Positions 6,914-14,076 of a DNA stretch of 20,308 bases are shown here, piece after piece (the stretch's first letter is position 1; every line of letters begins with the position of its first letter). A program made the translations under genes and the position numbers. The notes under the pieces were generated by a model. The model made no database searches. It saw only the letters and a list, made by a program, of their open reading frames with translations, and was not told where the DNA came from. The stretch is taken from the NCBI GenBank assembly GCA_016205905.1, contig JACQSP010000008.1:1-20308 (forward strand), given 5' to 3'. This DNA comes from Candidatus Woesearchaeota archaeon (GTDB taxonomy: Archaea > Nanobdellota > Nanobdellia > Woesearchaeales > DSVV01).

Positions 6914-8176
6914 ATGGCGAAAAAGAGTAAAGTTAGTTCTAAAAAACTTAATCATAAGAATGTATTATATGTAATAGGAGCAGTTATAGTGATTGTTCTG
7001 CTGTTCACTTTAGTATTGAAGTACACAGGGAAACAACTTGCGGGTAAAGCAGTGGAGTATGCAGGGGCAGCAGAAGGAACTTTGCCTGCGACGATAACTT
7101 TTCCACTAGGACAAAAAGAAGAAACATTCAAGTATAATGGTAATGAATATTTATTAACTATCGGTGATGTTGTTAATGGTGTTCTTAGTAATGTTGGTAT
7201 TACAAAGAAAGTAGAAACACAGCCAGTAAATGGTGGAAAAACGGACTTACCTGATTTGACTATTACTCATGTACAAGCTATTCTTAATGCTGATGGAACG
7301 TATACACTTATTTTTTCTATCACGAACAAAGGGGGTATTTCACAACCTACTTATCTATACTTAGAATATTGGTTTGATGGTCAAACGTATCTAATGGCAG
7401 AACCTTATGTTAAATTACTTTCTTCTGGTGAGACGGTTAATATAAACCAAGCGGTAGAACTCATCATTGATGCTTTCGACGGTTTCACATGGGTTGCAGA
7501 GGTTGACAAATCAACTGATACAACTGTTGTACCTTTAACAGAATCAAATGAAAATAATAATAAATTTACTGGTTGTTTGGCAACTAAACAATGTTATAAT
7601 CTTCAAGAACAAAAACAAGGAATTTGTAATACGGCTGGAACATTATGTGAAATTATAGCGGTACCAACTGCAAAATGTAATAATGGTATTCTAAATTCTG
7701 GCGAGGAATGTGATGGGAACAAATTTGATACAGCAAAAACACAAAATCAAATATGTATTGATGCGGGATATACAGGTGGCACTGTTTCATTGTGCACGTC
7801 TACTTGTAAATATGATCTTAGTGGGTGTATACCAGTTGACTGCGGCAATAATATTTTAGATTTGGGTGAGACATGTGATGGAAATCAGTTTGTTGATCCA
7901 ACAAAACCACAAACTCAAATATGTATTGATGCTGGTTATAAAGGTGGCACTGTTTCATCATGCACATCTACTTGTAAATATGATCTTAGTGGGTGTATAC
8001 CAGTTGACTGCGGCAATAATATTTTAGATTTGGGTGAGACATGTGATGGAAATCAGTTTGTTGATTCAACAAAATCACAAACTCAAATATGTATTGATGC
8101 TGGTTATAAAGGTGGCACTGTTTCATCATGCACATCTACTTGTAAATATGATCTTAGTGGGTGTATATTAGGTTAA
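6914..8176 (+). CDS. N-anchored CARDB protein with three cysteine-rich repeats (long cassette)
   Basis: The 420-residue protein has a basic cytoplasmic tail, a membrane span at about residues 17-36, then a CARDB-like domain (about 112-216, ending ESNENNNKF). From C255 there are three repeats of about 56 residues: CGNNILDLGETCDGNQF, a middle segment with ICIDAGYKGGTVSSC, and CKYDLSGC. They resemble the disulfide-rich DUF4215-type repeats of secreted proteins. Repeats 2 and 3 are nearly identical at DNA level (168-bp period, 7832-7999 and 8000-8167, two differences), while repeat 1 has diverged in its first half. GAGGTG (6903-6908) sets the start. A role as a rigid disulfide-braced stalk or adhesin is inference. 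Confidence 0.82.
   Translation: MAKKSKVSSKKLNHKNVLYVIGAVIVIVLLFTLVLKYTGKQLAGKAVEYAGAAEGTLPATITFPLGQKEETFKYNGNEYLLTIGDVVNGVLSNVGITKKVETQPVNGGKTDLPDLTITHVQAILNADGTYTLIFSITNKGGISQPTYLYLEYWFDGQTYLMAEPYVKLLSSGETVNINQAVELIIDAFDGFTWVAEVDKSTDTTVVPLTESNENNNKFTGCLATKQCYNLQEQKQGICNTAGTLCEIIAVPTAKCNNGILNSGEECDGNKFDTAKTQNQICIDAGYTGGTVSLCTSTCKYDLSGCIPVDCGNNILDLGETCDGNQFVDPTKPQTQICIDAGYKGGTVSSCTSTCKYDLSGCIPVDCGNNILDLGETCDGNQFVDSTKSQTQICIDAGYKGGTVSSCTSTCKYDLSGCILG
7832..8167 (+). repeat. Near-identical 168-bp tandem repeat inside the CARDB gene
   Basis: Units 7832-7999 and 8000-8167 differ at only two bases. Both are C-to-T changes that turn Pro codons (CCA) into Ser (TCA). A third, older unit upstream (to 7831) shares mainly its 3' half. 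The period equals 56 codons, so copy-number change keeps the frame. This indicates a recent duplication and a possible length-variable locus. Confidence 0.9.
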
Positions 8177-8188
8177 TACTAATTTAAA

Positions 8189-10012
8189 ATGAAACGTTTT
8201 TTTATTTTTTCAATTTTATTGTTACTAATGGTTTTACCTAATGTTCTTGCTCTTAAACAGGGCGAAACTAAGGCTGTTGATATTAATAGTGATAATGTTT
8301 TTGATTTTGCAGTAACTTTTTTAGGTGTTAATGCAGACAGCACCCCTAAGTTAGAAATCACTAAATTTATTGGTGATGTTAACACAGGTGGCCAAACAAA
8401 TGGTTTGAAAGTAGGAGAAACAACAAAACAAGTGGCTGATGATGGATGTTTCTTCGTTACCTTTGCTGAAATTGATGCACAAAGTAATCCATTACTAAAA
8501 GTTACAGCATGTGAGTCTGTTAGTGAAGGTTTAGAAATAGGAAATGTTGAAATAATTTACCCTGATATCTTGCAGCCAGATTTGTGTTTCTCTACCCAAT
8601 ACACTGGAAATGATGCTAATGGCAATCCTATCTTAAAGGTAGATGTTCCTGATGTATGCAAGCCTTTGCCTGTTCCAGAACAAGGAGCACAAGAACCATT
8701 TTTAATTGAGGCAGATGGCCAATGTTTCTTAGCAACTACTCTTGAAACAATGCCAGAAGTTAAAATAAAAATAGATGCTACAGAATGTCCTGCGAAAGCT
8801 TGTCCTTTGCCAATAAAAGAACAAAAAACAACATATAACTTAGTTGAAGACACTTGTTTTAGCACTACAACTCTTTGTTTAAATCCTTTACAACTAAAAG
8901 TTGATAGTGCTGATTATTCTTTTTGTAAACTATGGGAAGCGCAAAAAGATTGCACAACAAAAGATGAATCTTCAGAACCTGAATATATTTTAGCAGATGG
9001 CCAGTGCTTTGAAACAACCGCAATATGCACAGAGCCTGTAAAAGTTTATGTTGATAATGCAGATATTAATAATTGTGTTACTAAAACAACAACTGATGAA
9101 GAAGTTAAAAAAGGTGAAGGCAGCAAGAAAAATGAAGGTGGAGATGATGGTGACAAGGGTAGTAAAAAAGATGACGCAGTTGCTCATGGCGGCGGTGGCG
9201 GTGGCAGTATGTCCGGTATTCCTCTAAATATTCCCAAATCAAAGGGATTGTTTAATGATGGCTTCTGTAAAACTCAATTGAATAAACAGAAATGTGTAGA
9301 TGGTTATAGAACTTATAAATGTCAAGCATATAATATAAAAGGAGAGTTTAAACAATACAAAGAAGAATGCGCAAGTTGTAACAATAAAAAACAAGATTCT
9401 AATGAAAATGGTGTTGACTGCGGCGGTGTTTGCGCAAATAAATGTTTAGTAACAGAAGAAGGCAAAGGAACAATCACGCAGCCTTTTGGCAAAACAGGCG
9501 GAGCGCCAATAGTTACAGAGCCATCTGCATTTGAAAAATACAGGATTCCTGTGATTGTATTAATTGCAATAGTTGGGTTGATTGTTGGAATGGTGTTATG
9601 GATACATAAACCTAAACATAAGGGATATACTATAAGCGCAACACAGAGCGCAGTACAGGTACAGAAAGAAAAAGAGGGAATAGGAAAAGAAATACCAGAT
9701 AGATTAAAAGGAATACCTTTAGATGAAATTGATTCAATGAAAAAGTACATTAAAACTCAACTAGGCAGAGGAATAGACCGACAGAAAATAACCAGTATGC
9801 TTGAAAATGTCGGCTGGAAAAAGGAAATTATTGACTATATTTTTGATGAAATGCAGCATCATGTCCTTCCTGCCCAGTATGAAGAGCAATTAAGAAGATA
9901 TATAGGATATTATATTCACAAAGGTGTTGCACAAGACAAGATTAAGGCAACCCTAATTAAGTCTGGGTGGCAGGAAGAAGTGATAAATAAGATTTTGGTT
10001 GATTTGAAGTGA
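8189..10012 (+). CDS. C-anchored cysteine-rich surface protein with cytoplasmic helical repeats (long cassette)
   Basis: This 607-residue protein has a signal peptide ending near VLA (residue 21). Its exported region has five loose 'CF' modules: CF at C87, C133, C179, C223 and C273, each followed 20-25 residues later by a cysteine at C108, C157, C200, C246 and C296 (for example ADGQCFETTAICTEPVKVYV). A charged, glycine-rich linker (300-340, GGGGGG) follows, then a second cysteine cluster (DSNENGVDCGGVCANKC, 402-418), a membrane span (about 452-471) and a cytoplasmic tail. The tail has two helical repeats (517-555 and 567-606), each ending in GW plus an amphipathic helix (VGWKKEIIDYIFDEM; SGWQEEVINKILVDL). 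The start lies 12 nt after the 6914 gene. It may link an outer cysteine-rich structure to a cytoplasmic partner; that is inference. Confidence 0.8.
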   Translation: MKRFFIFSILLLLMVLPNVLALKQGETKAVDINSDNVFDFAVTFLGVNADSTPKLEITKFIGDVNTGGQTNGLKVGETTKQVADDGCFFVTFAEIDAQSNPLLKVTACESVSEGLEIGNVEIIYPDILQPDLCFSTQYTGNDANGNPILKVDVPDVCKPLPVPEQGAQEPFLIEADGQCFLATTLETMPEVKIKIDATECPAKACPLPIKEQKTTYNLVEDTCFSTTTLCLNPLQLKVDSADYSFCKLWEAQKDCTTKDESSEPEYILADGQCFETTAICTEPVKVYVDNADINNCVTKTTTDEEVKKGEGSKKNEGGDDGDKGSKKDDAVAHGGGGGGSMSGIPLNIPKSKGLFNDGFCKTQLNKQKCVDGYRTYKCQAYNIKGEFKQYKEECASCNNKKQDSNENGVDCGGVCANKCLVTEEGKGTITQPFGKTGGAPIVTEPSAFEKYRIPVIVLIAIVGLIVGMVLWIHKPKHKGYTISATQSAVQVQKEKEGIGKEIPDRLKGIPLDEIDSMKKYIKTQLGRGIDRQKITSMLENVGWKKEIIDYIFDEMQHHVLPAQYEEQLRRYIGYYIHKGVAQDKIKATLIKSGWQEEVINKILVDLK

Positions 10013-10059
10013 TGATTATTGGTAGTGTAAATAATTTTGTTGCGTTATATAAATAATAC

Positions 10060-10431
10060 TTATTTTTTCTTATAACCAAACTTCTTATTATACCTATCAT
10101 GGTCAATTATATCAAGAACAAAACAAACAATCTCTACTTGATCACCCTTTATGGTGTAGAGCATTCTCCAATAATTTGTAAGCTCAACTCTCCATAAGTT
10201 TTTAGCATTATACTTTATTATATACTCCTTAGGTATAAGCTCTTTCGGAACATTATCACCATAAAATGGGTTGGATTTTACAAAATCTATTTTTTGCTTT
10301 ATTGATCTTAATAGCTACATCTCTTCTGTATTCTCTTTGCCTTCTTTGATTTGCTGACCCACTAAGTCATTGAGTCGTTTAAATTCTGAATCAGCTTCTT
10401 CCAAAAGAACAACTCTGCTTGGCTTGTTCAT
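10060..10431 (-). pseudogene. RelE/ParE-superfamily toxin interrupted by an in-frame TAG
   Basis: The minus-strand frame starts at the ATG at 10431, overlapping the antitoxin stop as ATGA, and runs 123 codons to TAA at 10060. It reads NKPSRVVLLEEADSEFKRL, then a TAG at codon 39 (10315-10317), then an intact remainder: LLRSIKQKIDFVKSNPFYGD, the core KNLWRVELTNYWRMLYTIKG and EIVCFVLDIIDHDRYNKKFGY. The core matches RelE-like mRNA endonucleases of DPANN and related archaea. One C-to-T change from CAG (Gln) would produce the TAG. No other lesion is visible, so the event is recent or the codon is read through. There is no good restart codon just after the TAG, so a full-length toxin would need suppression. 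Confidence 0.8.
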
Positions 10432-10709
10432 AATTCTGTTCCTCTTTTTATTAAGTCGTTTAACTCCTTTCTTTCTGCATATATCCAAAGAATTCCTTTC
10501 GTCCCTATTATTATTTTTCCACTAATCTGTAAATAGTCAAGTATTCTGGTTAAGGTCTGGTGCATCACTTGTTTAGGCAACTTTCTTTTTAATTCTGCCA
10601 AAGTAAACAATTCTCCGCTCTTTAAAGTTTCTTCTACCATTAAAACAGTATTCAAAGTGGGCGAATGTGTTATATTTTCTCTTTTTGTAACTTGTATCGC
10701 ATGTGACAT
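10428..10709 (-). CDS. Winged-helix antitoxin of the RelE-like pair
   Basis: The 93-residue protein appears to be a single winged helix-turn-helix domain: helices around SPTLNTVLMVEETLKSG, FTLAELKRKLP and VMHQTLTRILDYLQ, then a wing strand (SGKIIIGTKGILWIYA). It immediately precedes the toxin with a 4-base ATGA overlap. Order and coupling are as expected for antitoxin before toxin, although the DNA-binding fold is not a classic RelB. It probably neutralises the toxin and represses its own promoter. Two copies of TTAGGTATAA lie just upstream. The gene is intact while its toxin carries a stop codon. Confidence 0.75.
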   Translation of the reverse strand: MSHAIQVTKRENITHSPTLNTVLMVEETLKSGELFTLAELKRKLPKQVMHQTLTRILDYLQISGKIIIGTKGILWIYAERKELNDLIKRGTEL

Positions 10710-10712
10710 TTT

Positions 10713-10743
10713 TTATACCTAATTTATATAATCTTATACCTAA
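10713..10743 (-). promoter_or_regulatory. Putative autoregulatory operator/promoter of the toxin-antitoxin operon
   Basis: The decamer TTAGGTATAA occurs twice on the minus strand (10743-10734 and 10722-10713). The copies are spaced exactly 21 bp start to start, two helical turns, with an AT-rich TATA-like core (TTATATAAA) between them. The proximal copy ends 4 nt before the antitoxin ATG. Same-face spacing over the promoter fits repression by the winged-helix antitoxin. Confidence 0.6.
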
Positions 10744-10832
10744 TATGGATAGACCTATATATAAATGTTATGATTTTAAATATAATAACCCCCAAATTCT
10801 TTCACATCAATCAAAACTTATTTCTTACTTTC

Positions 10833-11774
10833 CTAATGCTTCATCTCAGCCAAATACCTTTCCACATCTATCGCTGCCATACATCCTGTTCCTGCAGATG
10901 TTATTGCCTGCCTGTATTTCCAGTCTTGGACATCGCCTGCTGCAAATACTCCTTTCACACTTGTTTTTGTTGTGTTTGCTTCTGTTATAATATATCCTTT
11001 CTCCATCTTAAGCTGATTTTCAAATAATTGTGTGTTAGGTGTATGGCCAATAGCAACGAATATGCCTTGGCAGGTTAGATCTGAAACCTGATTGGTTTTA
11101 TTGTTCTTAATTTTCACACTTTCCACTCTGTCTTTTCCGAGAATATCAACTACCTCGCTGTTCCATACAAAACTAATCTTTTTGTTTGCAAAAGCTCTGT
11201 CCTGCATGAATTTTGAGGCTGCCAAAGCATCTCTTCTATGAATAACTTTTACAGAATTAGCAAATTTTGTCAGAAAATCAGCTTCTTCCATTGCAGCGTC
11301 TCCGCCGCCAACAATAACAATATCTTTGCCTTTAAAAAAATAGCCGTCACAGGTTGCGCAATAACTAACGCCCTTGCCAGACAGTCTTTTTTCGTTTTCT
11401 AATCCTAGCTTTTTATATCCCGCACCTGTTGCTATTATCAATGCTTTTGTTTCATACTTCTTTTTTCCGACAAAAACAATTATTTTTCCTTTATCTTTTT
11501 GGTGTCCTTGTAAACTTTGTAGCTCTACTTTTGTAATATCCTCGCTGATTAATTTTGCGCCGAATCTTTCTGCCTGTTCCCGCATATTACTCATTAGTTC
11601 AGGACCCATTATTCCTTTAGGAAACCCGGGAAAATTCTCTACTTCTGTTGTAAACATCAATTGTCCGCCGTATTGTGAGCCTTCAAAAACTAACGGATTT
11701 AAATGCGCTCTTGCTGCGTAAATTGCTGCGGTATAACCTGCTGGTCCTCCACCGATGATAATTAAATCTTCCAT
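10833..11774 (-). CDS. trxB: Thioredoxin reductase (NADPH, flavoprotein)
   Basis: The 313-residue protein has an N-terminal FAD-binding GGGPAG (residues 8-13), the redox-active CATC (C139, C142), an NADPH-binding GGGDAAMEEA (156-165) with HRRD (179-182), and the C-terminal FAD motif GVFAAGDVQDWKYRQ. Length and domain order match bacterial/archaeal low-molecular-weight thioredoxin reductases, which pass electrons from NADPH to thioredoxin or glutaredoxin-like proteins in the cytoplasm. An open frame continues 42 codons upstream, but a strong Shine-Dalgarno (AAAGGAGGAG, 11781-11790) sits 6 nt before the ATG at 11774, and FAD-binding begins at once, so this start is chosen. The stop is TAG, the only terminal TAG among the intact genes. 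Confidence 0.95.
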   Translation of the reverse strand: MEDLIIIGGGPAGYTAAIYAARAHLNPLVFEGSQYGGQLMFTTEVENFPGFPKGIMGPELMSNMREQAERFGAKLISEDITKVELQSLQGHQKDKGKIIVFVGKKKYETKALIIATGAGYKKLGLENEKRLSGKGVSYCATCDGYFFKGKDIVIVGGGDAAMEEADFLTKFANSVKVIHRRDALAASKFMQDRAFANKKISFVWNSEVVDILGKDRVESVKIKNNKTNQVSDLTCQGIFVAIGHTPNTQLFENQLKMEKGYIITEANTTKTSVKGVFAAGDVQDWKYRQAITSAGTGCMAAIDVERYLAEMKH

Positions 11775-11780
11775 GTTGAA

Positions 11781-11790
11781 CTCCTCCTTT
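11781..11790 (-). promoter_or_regulatory. Strong Shine-Dalgarno of thioredoxin reductase
   Basis: AAAGGAGGAG lies 6 nt before the chosen ATG and is the best ribosome binding site in the window. It decides the start against an in-frame upstream extension that overlaps the divergent promoter. Confidence 0.85.
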
Positions 11791-11865
11791 AAATACACAT
11801 AATCACTAATCATATATTCTACAAAACCAAAAATTATAATAATATATAAAACTTTCCAGCCTATT

Positions 11866-13092
11866 ATGTTCAAATTCAAACAAACACCAGAGGATTTCAT
11901 TGTACGGGAAGTTAGTGACGAAGATACGCTTAAATTTATTTCTAACCCTATTCCTAAGAATATTTCTCATAATCTTTATAGCAATGAAATCAATAGATCT
12001 AATGAAACGAATAAATACAATGAAATTGATAAATACAATGAAACGAATAAATACAATGAACCTAATCAAGATATTGACAAAGACAATGTTCAGGAAGGGG
12101 CATCGGCTTTCGGAGAATATTCTTATTATAAACTCATTAAGAAGAACTGCAATACAATTGATGCTATTACAAGAATAGCTAATCATTGGAATATTTATCC
12201 TAAATTCATTAATTTTGCAGGCACAAAAGACAAGAATGCATTGACTGAGCAGCTTATTTCTATAAAAAAAGGCCCAAAAAAAGGATTGTTTCTGGATAAT
12301 ATCGAGCTGAAATATCTTGGGCAGGGAAATGAAAGGATTAACCTTGGATGTCTTAAAGGCAATGAGTTTGAAATCATTGTCGAGAGCGATAATTCTCCAA
12401 GAGAAATGGTTAAAACAATAAATTATTTTGATGATCAGCGGTTTGGAGTTAATAATGACAATCATATTATAGGTAAATTACTTCTTCAAAGAAAATTTAA
12501 TGATGTTTGCAAAACGCTTAAGCTTGTTGTTGAGGCAAATAATTATGTTGGAGCATTAAGAACCATAAATAAGCGTGTTCTTTTACTGTATCTTCACGCA
12601 TATCAAAGCTACTTGTGGAATGAGACTGTAAAAGAGTTCATTAAACACGAGTTCATTAAAGGAAGCGATAAATATTTCGAGATTGAATATGCACTTGGAG
12701 AATTGTTTATTCCTGAAGAGATGAACACTGTCCAAAACCATAAAATTCCTTTAATTGGTTTTGGCGTCGAGACAGATAATGAAGTTATCCGCGATATTCT
12801 AAATGCGCTGTTAGTCAGCGAAGGCATTAGTTTCAGTGATTTTGTTATAAGGGAGATGCCTGAGATAAGCTGTGTCGGCGAAGACAGAAATCTGCTGGTT
12901 GATATTGAAAATCTGAAAATTGAAGAGATGGAAACAGAGAAAAAAACATTTAAAACTAAACTATTAAAAACTTTGAAAAATTTTAAAAAAATATTTTCTG
13001 AACAAAAGCCGGAAATTAAAGAATATAAACTGTCATTCTTTCTTAACAAAGGCAGTTATGGCACAATTGTTCTGAAGAGTTTGTTTGGGTAA
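11866..13092 (+). CDS. truD: tRNA pseudouridine(13) synthase TruD
   Basis: The 408-residue protein begins with the TruD signature FKQTPEDFIVREV. It has EYSYYKLIKKNCNTIDAI, the catalytic loop FAGTKDKNALTEQ (catalytic Asp at D122) and NYFDDQRFG, and ends with the LNKGSYGTIVLKSLF strand, so it is complete. TruD isomerises U13 of tRNA. Between the first strand and the Lys/Asn motif lies an Asn-rich insertion (residues 40-69) encoded by five tandem 18-bp units. A TATA-like box (TATATAAA, 11843-11850) lies about 20 nt before the ATG, and the gene is divergent from trxB. Confidence 0.93.
   Translation: MFKFKQTPEDFIVREVSDEDTLKFISNPIPKNISHNLYSNEINRSNETNKYNEIDKYNETNKYNEPNQDIDKDNVQEGASAFGEYSYYKLIKKNCNTIDAITRIANHWNIYPKFINFAGTKDKNALTEQLISIKKGPKKGLFLDNIELKYLGQGNERINLGCLKGNEFEIIVESDNSPREMVKTINYFDDQRFGVNNDNHIIGKLLLQRKFNDVCKTLKLVVEANNYVGALRTINKRVLLLYLHAYQSYLWNETVKEFIKHEFIKGSDKYFEIEYALGELFIPEEMNTVQNHKIPLIGFGVETDNEVIRDILNALLVSEGISFSDFVIREMPEISCVGEDRNLLVDIENLKIEEMETEKKTFKTKLLKTLKNFKKIFSEQKPEIKEYKLSFFLNKGSYGTIVLKSLFG
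11983..12072 (+). repeat. 18-bp coding minisatellite in truD
   Basis: Five tandem 18-bp units start at 11983, 12001, 12019, 12037 and 12055, each beginning AATGAA. Units 2 and 4 are identical. They encode NEINRS, NETNKY, NEIDKY, NETNKY and NEPNQD. The repeat is in frame and falls in a variable loop before the conserved core, so it is probably tolerated and length-variable. Confidence 0.88.
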
Positions 13093-13213
13093 GAATGTTT
13101 TTTATCTCAAACTATATTTGTTTAGCTGATGTTACTGATGTTAAGTTTCTTAATCTTTTTTCTCGTCAGGTTTTCTGCTTTAATTATTATTTCTCGTTCA
13201 CAATCCTTTTTCT

Positions 13214-13255
13214 CGCTCACAGCACGTTTGTGGGACGCAGTCCCACGTCACATGA
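13214..13255 (-). repeat. CATGAGAC hairpin repeat, copy 3 (probable 3'-end element of truD)
   Basis: On the plus strand this reads CGCTCACAGCACG, then the perfect hairpin GTGGGAC-GCA-GTCCCAC, then GTCACATGATTA followed by eight T's. The hairpin-then-T-run order on the truD transcript suggests a terminator or processing signal. An upstream partial box (CGTTCACAATCC, from 13195) repeats the GTGARCG motif seen near copy 2. Confidence 0.75.
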
Positions 13256-13323
13256 TTATTTTTTTTAAAGTTTTTACGAAGAGATCACATTTGTAAATAC
13301 AAAAGAAATAAACTAACAAATAA

Positions 13324-13356
13324 TCATGAGACGGGTGGCTTCGCCCAGGAACTAAA
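13324..13356 (+). repeat. CATGAGAC hairpin repeat, copy 4 (short form)
   Basis: A 33-bp sequence from TCATGAGACGGGTGGC through TTCGCCCAGGAACTAAA is identical to copy 6 (19391-19423). It lacks the ACAAACG...GTGAGCG tail of the long form. On the minus strand it gives a GGC-GAA-GCC mini-hairpin followed by CGTCTCATGATTATTT, at the 3' end of the receiver-like gene. Confidence 0.8.
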
Positions 13357-13413
13357 CAAAAACAATTATTGTTTCGCTTATAACTTTCTTTATTATAACA
13401 GACCACAAACATC

Positions 13414-14076
13414 TTATCTCAACAGCAATTCTATGCCGCCTTTCCAATCCTTTTTTTCATCTACTAATATATCGCGATAAGAAACCTTAATTAAGTCTCT
13501 AACTGGTTCAAAAGCATCGCTATGATGATATGTTGATGTGACAATAACTGCAGGCATTCCTAATTCAGCAGCTCTTTCACAGGCAATTATTCCTAACGGT
13601 AAATTCGTTCCATCTCTAATTCCTTCTTCTATTTTTAAGAATTTTTCATACCTTTCTGAATCTTCAACACCTGCTAAAACATCTCTTGCTTTCTTCAACA
13701 CAATTTCAGGTGTGTTTAGTTTAGCCAAGACATTATCTACATATTCTTGGGGTGTCATGCCGAAAGTTTCTGCGCAGACTTCTATCGCCCCTAAAACAGA
13801 ATCCTCTTTACCGATTTTTGGAAACCTTATTTGCTTGAATTGTTCATAAAAAGGTAAAAATCTTTGAGAATATTGTTCTGTTTGTGTATTTCCAGCTGGA
13901 AAGAATAAATCAGATAAAACAGCGCCGTATTGTGGCATTGCATCCAAACCATCTGATAAATTTGTAACTGTTTTAACATCTTTAAATCCAGCTTTTTCTA
14001 ATTCAGACTGAGCACAAGCTGCTTCTTCAGCATTATCTTCGATAATTAATATTTTTTCCATTTTTACCAGTTTCAT
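13414..14076 (-). CDS. Receiver-like protein with a large insertion
   Basis: The 220-residue protein starts like a response-regulator receiver: ILIIEDN (acidic pair E13/D14), a helix, then VLSDLFFP with the putative phospho-acceptor D56. After about 90 helical residues (about 65-155) unlike any receiver element I recognise, the fold seems to resume with GMPAVIVTSTYHHSD (T180/S181), then ILVDEKKDW, which offers the switch lysine. There is no output domain. Its start overlaps the previous gene's stop (TAATG), indicating translational coupling to the secreted VCBS protein. An alternative start is Met6 (14061). Whether it is phosphorylated is unknown; no histidine kinase lies in the window. Confidence 0.7.
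   Translation of the reverse strand: MKLVKMEKILIIEDNAEEAACAQSELEKAGFKDVKTVTNLSDGLDAMPQYGAVLSDLFFPAGNTQTEQYSQRFLPFYEQFKQIRFPKIGKEDSVLGAIEVCAETFGMTPQEYVDNVLAKLNTPEIVLKKARDVLAGVEDSERYEKFLKIEEGIRDGTNLPLGIIACERAAELGMPAVIVTSTYHHSDAFEPVRDLIKVSYRDILVDEKKDWKGGIELLLR

Larger units (their letters stand above)
13093..13413. other. Convergent intergenic region with paired hairpin repeats
   Basis: This 321-bp gap between the 3' ends of truD (+) and the receiver-like gene (-) holds two CATGAGAC repeats in opposite orientations (13214-13255 and 13324-13356), separated by about 70 bp of A/T-rich DNA. Each would close the 3' end of the gene it follows. No gene is seen. Confidence 0.7.

Noticed and set aside
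9322..9750. 142-codon minus-strand frame opposite the 8189 gene
   Set aside because: It is antisense to a clear signal-peptide, cysteine-rich protein and has no initiation signal.
10315..10317. Pyrrolysine or reassigned TAG in the toxin
   Set aside because: Thioredoxin reductase ends at a TAG at the expected family length, so TAG works as a stop here. The Gln (CAG) to TAG mutation is simpler. Kept only as a checkable alternative.
10703..10990. Plus-strand frame over the antitoxin promoter and the end of trxB
   Set aside because: It overlaps the conserved C-terminus of thioredoxin reductase in antisense and the putative operator; composition is not protein-like.
11806..12465. 219-codon minus-strand frame opposite truD
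   Set aside because: It lies antisense to the conserved TruD N-terminal region and its content (long I/F/N runs) mirrors truD codons and the 18-bp repeat.
13290..13303. TTTGTAAATACAAA, resembling the central box of the double-hairpin elements
   Set aside because: No flanking complementary stems and no TATACTA/TAGTATA outer arms are present, so it is not a third copy.
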